Assembly: GCF_028446585.1 (NCBI RefSeq)
Contig: NZ_JAPFQL010000028.1
Location: 1-36,088 of the forward strand
Reading direction: 5' to 3'
Length of the DNA stretch: 36,088 nucleotides
From: Intrasporangium calvum
GTDB lineage: Bacteria > Actinomycetota > Actinomycetes > Actinomycetales > Dermatophilaceae
Shown here: positions 31,817 to 36,088 of the stretch, one piece after another
How the letters are laid out: each line of letters starts with the position of its first letter
Numbering within the stretch: the first letter of the stretch is position 1
The notes under the pieces: generated by a model
Database searches by the model: none
Told to the model about the DNA's origin: nothing
What the model saw: the letters and a program-made list of their open reading frames with translations, nothing else
Position numbers and translations under genes: made by a program

Positions 31817-31840
31817 GGGAGCGAGCCCAGCGGCATACAG
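31817..31840 (+). repeat. Dispersed 24-nt motif, copy 5 (upstream of the M3 peptidase)
   Basis: The first 22 bases are identical to the reverse complement of 17093-17114. The end overlaps the predicted -10 box of the peptidase gene. Confidence 0.8.
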
Positions 31841-31841
31841 T
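31836..31841 (+). promoter_or_regulatory. -10 box TACAGT of the M3 peptidase, at the edge of a dispersed-motif copy
   Basis: TACAGT overlaps the last bases of the dispersed motif copy at 31817-31840 and ends 6 nt before GTG 31848. It favours that GTG over the one at 31845. Confidence 0.45.
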
Positions 31842-31847
31842 GCCGTG

Positions 31848-33770
31848 GTGCACCCGACTGAGCCGATGCCTCTCGCCCTGCCCACCGACAACACCTGGCT
31901 CGACTGGGTCGGCCGGCGCGGCGACGACGAGCTCGCCCGCTGCCAGTCCCTCGTCGACGAGCTCAAGGTCTCGACGCCGACCTCCGCGCTCGACGTGCTG
32001 CGGCTCTGGAACGACGCGCAGGTCGCCCTCTCCAATGCGGCCGCCGTCGGCTCCCTCTTCGCCGAGGTCCACCCCGACAAGGACGTCCGCGACCGGGCCG
32101 AGCTGGTCGCCCAGGCGGTGCAGAAGCTCGACACCGACCTCGGCCTCGACCAGGACCTCTACGCGGTGCTCGCCCGCGTTGACGCCAGTGGGCTCGACAG
32201 CGACGCGAGGCGGCTGCTGGAGCGGACCCTGCGCGACTTCCGCCGGTCCGGCGTCGACCGGGACGAGGCCACCCGGTCTCGCCTGCGTGAGCTGAGCGAG
32301 CAGGGTCTGCTCCTCAGCCAGGACTTCAGCAAGAACATCCGCGAGGGCGTCCGGTCGATCCGCGTTCGTCCAGAGCAGCTCGAGGGGATGCCCCAGGACT
32401 GGATCGACGCCCACCCCGCCGACGGCGAGGGTCTCGTCACCGTGACGACCGACTACCCCGACGTGGTGCCCTTCCGGACCTTCGCCAAGGACGCGGAGGC
32501 TCGCCGCGCTCTCGTCAAGGAGTTCCTCACGATCGGCTGGCCGGCCAACGACGCAGTCCTCCAGGAGATCCTCGCGGTCCGCCGCGAGACGGCCGCCCTG
32601 CTCGGCTACGCGTCCTGGGCCGACTACGACGCCGAGGTCAAGATGATCGGCAACGGCAGCGCGATCGCCGACTTCATCGACCGGATCACCGACCTCGCCG
32701 CTGCCAGCGCCGCCCGCGACAAGGCCGTGCTGCTCGAGCGGCTGCGACAGGACCGCCCCGACGCGACCGACATCGACGGCGCCGACGTCCCGCACTATGC
32801 AGAACTCGTCCGCAAGGAGCAGCTCGCGGTCGATGCCCAGCGGGTGCGCACCTACTTCCCGTTCGAGGCCGTCCGGCAGGGCCTGCTCGACGTCACCGGC
32901 CGCCTCTTCGGCCTCGAGTGGCTGCCCGTGACGGACGCGCCGACCTGGCACGACGAGGTGGCCACCTACGACGTGGCCCTCCGCGGCCGGCGGATCGGGC
33001 GGATCCACCTCGACCTGCACCCTCGCGACGGCAAGTACAAGCATGCCGCCCAGTTCGACCTCGTCCGCGGGGTCCGTGGGCAGCAGCTCGCCGAGGGAGT
33101 GCTCGTCTGCAACTTCAACCGTGGGTTGATGGAGCACGACGAGGTGGTCACGCTCTTCCACGAGTTCGGGCACCTCGTGCACCACGTCGTCGCCGGCGAC
33201 CAGGAGTGGGTGCGGTTCTCCGGGGTGGCCACCGAGTGGGACTTCGTCGAGTCCCCCAGCCAGATGCTCGAGGAGTGGGCCTGGGACGCCGACGTCCTCG
33301 CCACGTTCGCGCGCAACGCTGACGGTGAGACGATCCCGGCCGACCTCGTCGCGGCGATGCGGCGAGCGGATGACTTCGGCAAGGGCTACGACGCCCGGAC
33401 GCAGATGTTCTACGCGGCCCTCTCCTACGACCTCCACGTCAACGCGACCACCGACCTGACCGGCCGGCTGCAGGAGCTGATGGGGCGATACTCGGTGTTT
33501 CCCTACATCGAGGGGACCCACATGCACTGCCACTTCGGGCACCTCGACGGCTACAGCTCCGGCTACTACACCTACATGTGGTCGCTCGTCATCGCCAAGG
33601 ACATGTTCTCGGCCTTCGACCGGCACGACCTCTTTGACCCGGAGGTCGCCGGCGCCTACCGCGACAAGGTCCTTGCGCCGGGCGGCCGCCACGATGCCGC
33701 CGACCTCGTCCAGGACTTCCTGGGCCGGACCTACACCTTCGACGCGTATGCCGCGTGGCTGGCCGAGTGA
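31848..33770 (+). CDS. M3 family metallopeptidase (thimet oligopeptidase type)
   Basis: A 640-residue zinc oligopeptidase without a signal peptide, so probably cytoplasmic and active on short peptides. HEFGH at 438-442 gives two zinc ligands and the catalytic Glu. The downstream FVESPSQMLEEWAWD contains the third ligand. GTHMHCHFGHLDGYSSGYYTYMWS near the C-terminus carries the substrate-binding His/Tyr pairs of the family. Two adjacent in-frame GTG codons (31845, 31848) could start it; spacing from the -10 box supports 31848. A motif copy lies directly upstream. Confidence 0.92.
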   Translation: MHPTEPMPLALPTDNTWLDWVGRRGDDELARCQSLVDELKVSTPTSALDVLRLWNDAQVALSNAAAVGSLFAEVHPDKDVRDRAELVAQAVQKLDTDLGLDQDLYAVLARVDASGLDSDARRLLERTLRDFRRSGVDRDEATRSRLRELSEQGLLLSQDFSKNIREGVRSIRVRPEQLEGMPQDWIDAHPADGEGLVTVTTDYPDVVPFRTFAKDAEARRALVKEFLTIGWPANDAVLQEILAVRRETAALLGYASWADYDAEVKMIGNGSAIADFIDRITDLAAASAARDKAVLLERLRQDRPDATDIDGADVPHYAELVRKEQLAVDAQRVRTYFPFEAVRQGLLDVTGRLFGLEWLPVTDAPTWHDEVATYDVALRGRRIGRIHLDLHPRDGKYKHAAQFDLVRGVRGQQLAEGVLVCNFNRGLMEHDEVVTLFHEFGHLVHHVVAGDQEWVRFSGVATEWDFVESPSQMLEEWAWDADVLATFARNADGETIPADLVAAMRRADDFGKGYDARTQMFYAALSYDLHVNATTDLTGRLQELMGRYSVFPYIEGTHMHCHFGHLDGYSSGYYTYMWSLVIAKDMFSAFDRHDLFDPEVAGAYRDKVLAPGGRHDAADLVQDFLGRTYTFDAYAAWLAE

Positions 33771-33844
33771 CGCCGATGCGCAGGCCGTGACTCGCCCGTC
33801 ACAACCTGCCGCGCAACGGCCCGAACCAGCAGGATGATGGGCAG

Positions 33845-34288
33845 GTGAGCAGGGCCAACCGCATCCTCGCGATCGCACTCGCAGGCATCGTCGTCCTCGC
33901 CGTCGTCGCAGCGCTGGTCTCCCGGGGACGGCCCAGTGCGCGCCTGGACGCCGGCAGCCCGGAAGCCGCCGTCCAGGCCTACGTCGACGCGGCACTCGAC
34001 GGCCGTGCCGACGAGGCGGCCCGCTGGCTGGACCCCGCCGGCGACTGCGACGTCGGCGACCTCGACCGCGCCGGGACCTCCGGCATGTCCGCCACCCGGG
34101 TCGTCCTCGTCGACAGCACCCAGAACGCCGACTCGGCCACGGTGCGCGTCGACCTCGTCTTCGGCTCCGGGGGCCCGTTCGAGACGTCCGAGTACCGCGA
34201 GCCGCAGAGCTACCGGCTCGTCCGCTCCTCGGGCGACTGGCGGATCACCGGTGTGCCCTGGCCGCTCTACGACTGCTGGAAGGAGTAG
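33845..34288 (+). CDS. Small membrane-anchored protein with NTF2/DUF4878-like domain
   Basis: A 147-residue protein with one N-terminal membrane segment (ILAIALAGIVVLAVVAALVS, residues 7-26) and an outside domain of about 110 residues. The domain resembles DUF4878/NTF2-like folds: SPEAAVQAYVDAALDGRADEAARWL near its start and SYRLVRSSGDWRITGVPW near its end. C69 and C144 could form a disulfide. Function unknown. GTG 33845 has no good Shine-Dalgarno; a CAGGAT box 9 nt upstream may be its -10. The DUF5671 gene begins 3 nt after its stop, so the two are likely an operon. Confidence 0.6.
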   Translation: MSRANRILAIALAGIVVLAVVAALVSRGRPSARLDAGSPEAAVQAYVDAALDGRADEAARWLDPAGDCDVGDLDRAGTSGMSATRVVLVDSTQNADSATVRVDLVFGSGGPFETSEYREPQSYRLVRSSGDWRITGVPWPLYDCWKE

Positions 34289-34291
34289 GTC

Positions 34292-36028
34292 ATGGAGGTT
34301 CTCGGCTTCTTCAGCGGCCTCCTGCCCCTCCTGCTGATCATCGGGCTCGTCGTCTGGGGCGTGCGACGCGTCTCGCGCCGCGGAGCTCCGCAGCCGGGCG
34401 AGGGCCACGGCATCCGGCGGTTCTTCCAGTACCTCCTGCTCTTCGGCCTGTTGTGGGTCTCCGGTGTCGGCCTTGCCGGCCTGCTCGGCCGGCTCTTCGA
34501 CCTGGGTTCGACCGTCGCCGAGGATCCGGGACTGCTGGCGCTGTACACCGCGTTCACCGTCGTCGGCGTCCCGCTCTTCGCCATGGTGGCGGCCTGGACG
34601 GTGCGGCGCTTCCGCGCCGACCCGCGCGAGGCCCGCTCGCCGGCCTGGAACCTCTACCTGACCGCGGCCAGCCTCGGCACGTTGGTCGCCGCCATGGTTG
34701 CCCTGCACGAGACGCTCTCGTGGGCCACGGGGGTGCGCGGCGGGTCCGCCTCCACCATGGCCGGCCTGCTCGTGTGGGGGCTGCTCTGGTTCGCGCACTG
34801 GTGGGTGAGCCGGCGGCTGCTGCCTGCTGACGCCTTTGCCCCGCACCGCTTCTTGGCCGCCATCGTCGGTCTGGTCGTGGCGGCTGTCGGGGCCACGGGC
34901 CTGCTGGGCGACGTCTTCGCGACCTTCTTCGGGTTCACTCGCGACTCGTTCTTCGCCGGCGGCGACGAGCTCTTCCTGCCGGGGGCCATCACGCTGGCCG
35001 TCGGCCTGACCGCCTGGCTGGTCTACTGGGTCGTCCCCTCGACGCGCTACCGGCGCTCGCCGCTGTGGCTGGCCTACGTCCTGCTCGCCGGCGTCGCCGC
35101 CGGCCTCGTCACCGCCGTCGCCTCGGCCAGCCTGCTGCTCTACGACGTGCTTGTCTGGGTGGTGGGCGAGCCGGCGTCCGGCTCGGCGGCGTCGCACTTC
35201 GACTCCGCGCCCGCATCGCTGGGTGCTGCGCTCGTGGGGGCGCTGATCTGGTGGTACCACCGTGCCGTCCTCCAGGCGGAGCAGGCGCCCGAGTCCGTCT
35301 CGGAGCGCACCGAGGTGCGGCGGATCTACGAGTACGCCATGTCGGGCGTCGGGCTCGTCGCGGCGGCCGCGGGGCTGATGATGCTCGTCGTCGCCGTCTT
35401 CGAAGCGGCAGCCGGGTCCGGTGACATCCTCTCGGGTGCACCCAGCGCGCTCAACACGATGCTGGGCGGCCTGACGCTGATCCTCGTCGGGGGTCCCGTC
35501 TGGTGGCTCTTCTGGCGCCGCATCCAGGCGGCAGCGGCGGCGCACCCGGACGAGGAACACGGGTCGCCGACGCGGCGCATCTACGTCTTCCTCCTCTTCG
35601 GCGTGGCCGGGGTTGCAGCTGTCGTGGCGCTGCTCCTTGGCGTCTACGTCCTGTTGCAGGACCTGTTCGGGCAAGGAGTCACGGCGGAGACCGTCCGGGG
35701 GCTGCGCTTCCCCGTCGCGGTCATCGTCGCCGCGGGGCTGCTGTCGGCCTACCACTGGGGCGTCTACCGCGGAGACCGCGACCATGTCCAGGCGCGCGAA
35801 CGGGGGGCGCGCTTCGTGCTGCTCGTTGGTCCGCCCGACCCGGAGATCGCGCAGGCGCTCGCGCGGCGCACCGGTGGACGCGTCGAGCTGTGGGCGCGGA
35901 CCGACGGGGTGGCCGGGCCCTGGGCGCTCGAGGAGCTTGTCGCCGTCGTGGCTGGGCGAGGCGAGGGCGAGGTCGTCGTCGTCGCCGGTGAGCACGGCGT
36001 CACGGCCGTTCCGGTCGACCGCGGCTGA
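34292..36028 (+). CDS. Polytopic membrane protein with repeated DUF5671 domains
   Basis: A 578-residue protein with a short N-terminal anchor and then repeated four-helix DUF5671 units. Two begin with RRIY or a close variant (RRIYEYAMSGVGLVAAAAG, RRIYVFLLFGVAGVAAVVA), and a more divergent one starts IRRFFQYLLLFGLLW. In total about fourteen to sixteen hydrophobic helices are visible. The last about 75 residues are soluble and rich in Val, Gly and Glu (RFVLLVGPPDPEIAQALAR...VVVVAGEHGVTAVPVDRG), perhaps a small cytoplasmic domain. The role of DUF5671 is unknown. ATG 34292 has AAGGAG upstream. The stop lies in the first unit of a 24-bp tandem repeat. Confidence 0.8.
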   Translation: MEVLGFFSGLLPLLLIIGLVVWGVRRVSRRGAPQPGEGHGIRRFFQYLLLFGLLWVSGVGLAGLLGRLFDLGSTVAEDPGLLALYTAFTVVGVPLFAMVAAWTVRRFRADPREARSPAWNLYLTAASLGTLVAAMVALHETLSWATGVRGGSASTMAGLLVWGLLWFAHWWVSRRLLPADAFAPHRFLAAIVGLVVAAVGATGLLGDVFATFFGFTRDSFFAGGDELFLPGAITLAVGLTAWLVYWVVPSTRYRRSPLWLAYVLLAGVAAGLVTAVASASLLLYDVLVWVVGEPASGSAASHFDSAPASLGAALVGALIWWYHRAVLQAEQAPESVSERTEVRRIYEYAMSGVGLVAAAAGLMMLVVAVFEAAAGSGDILSGAPSALNTMLGGLTLILVGGPVWWLFWRRIQAAAAAHPDEEHGSPTRRIYVFLLFGVAGVAAVVALLLGVYVLLQDLFGQGVTAETVRGLRFPVAVIVAAGLLSAYHWGVYRGDRDHVQARERGARFVLLVGPPDPEIAQALARRTGGRVELWARTDGVAGPWALEELVAVVAGRGEGEVVVVAGEHGVTAVPVDRG

Positions 36029-36069
36029 CGCCGTCCGGTCGACCGCGGCTGACGCCGTCCGGTCGACCG
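36011..36069 (+). repeat. 24-bp tandem repeat spanning the stop of the DUF5671 gene
   Basis: A 24-bp unit (starting CCGGTCGACCGCGGCTGACG) occurs at 36011-36034 and 36035-36058, with 11 more bases at 36059-36069. The true stop TGA (36026-36028) is in the first unit and an identical TGA is in the second. Confidence 0.85.
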
Positions 36070-36088
36070 TGCCCGTCAGGGCATCGGC

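Noticed and set aside
33742-33765. Possible motif copy at the end of the M3 peptidase
   Set aside because: GTATGCCGC matches but the rest diverges. It encodes the ordinary C-terminus YAAWLAE.
30483-33995. A very long open frame on the minus strand opposite mutM's end, the transhydrogenase and the M3 peptidase
   Set aside because: It is a GC-driven shadow of strongly conserved + strand genes. Its product is low-complexity Val/Gly/Arg/Glu sequence with no recognisable domain.
33731-35995. Long minus-strand open frame opposite the DUF5671 gene
   Set aside because: The + strand encodes clear transmembrane repeats; the reverse frame gives a charged Asp/Arg/Gln-rich string typical of antisense reading of membrane genes.
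1-36088. CRISPR arrays, prophage or a toxin-antitoxin pair
   Set aside because: No regularly spaced repeats, phage structural genes or typical small toxin pair were seen.

Overview
The window is a GC-rich chromosomal segment of an actinobacterium. Gene content and order point to the order Micrococcales, most likely near Intrasporangiaceae; that family placement is an inference from overall protein character. The backbone matches the well-known actinobacterial block that in Mycobacterium tuberculosis runs from Rv2993c down to coaD and continues elsewhere as yceD-rpmF-rnc-mutM: FAH hydrolase, gltX, tRNA-Gln/tRNA-Glu, ndgR, leuC, leuD, hup, cofC, gpsA, ddl, DUF3515, thiL, DhaL/FakA-like kinase, recG, rsmD, coaD. 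Most of the window is therefore core housekeeping DNA.

Layout. 1-147 is the right end of an IS21-family element (tail of istB plus terminal repeats), followed by a short gene remnant. 388-2512 holds a conserved actinobacterial protein and a low-complexity surface protein with an LPASG sorting-type tail. 2642-6802 holds the FAH hydrolase, gltX, a GNAT acetyltransferase, a HAD hydrolase, tRNA-Gln(CTG) and tRNA-Glu(CTC), closed by a strong terminator. 6860-10149 is a lineage-variable insert: a MerR regulator divergent from a DUF4188 protein, an F420-dependent glucose-6-phosphate dehydrogenase, and an L,D-transpeptidase lipoprotein. 10326-13266 is the leucine module (ndgR divergent from leuCD). 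13509-14216 encodes an HU protein with a lysine/alanine tail. 14282-17074 carries a small cold-shock-like protein, cofC (F420 biosynthesis), plsC and gpsA. 17254-20295 carries a trans-sulfuration enzyme, ddl, a DUF3515 lipoprotein and an Lrp-type RAM domain protein. 20515-24571 carries thiL, rpmB, a fructosamine kinase family protein and a DhaL-domain kinase. 24573-30474 is a tightly packed + strand run: recG, rsmD, coaD, yceD, rpmF, rnc, mutM. 30513-36028 carries a hydroxyacid-oxoacid transhydrogenase, an M3 metallopeptidase, a small membrane-anchored protein and a polytopic DUF5671 membrane protein.

How genes work together. gltX sits with the two tRNAs it probably charges (actinobacteria usually make Gln-tRNA by the GluRS plus GatCAB route). 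leuC and leuD form isopropylmalate isomerase, and a 19-bp palindrome lies inside the apparent ndgR promoter between them and ndgR. cofC makes the F420 precursor and fgd reduces F420. plsC-gpsA supply phospholipid precursors, ddl and the L,D-transpeptidase act on peptidoglycan, and yceD-rpmF-rnc-mutM is the classic ribosome/RNA-processing cluster.

Most notable non-gene signals: a 24-nt motif (core GCCCAGCGGCATACGG) present five times, including inside the gltX and HAD coding regions and as an inverted pair around a nested hairpin at 17091-17246; a recurring TAGGCT-like -10 box placed 6-9 nt before start codons, implying leaderless transcripts and revising several starts; a probable CTG start in a CTGA overlap for the DUF3515 lipoprotein; and two GATAG(C/T)-N3-GCTA(T/C)C operators in the MerR/DUF4188 promoter. 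I found no convincing novel multi-gene defence or biosynthetic system. All assignments are by reading the sequence; no database search was run.
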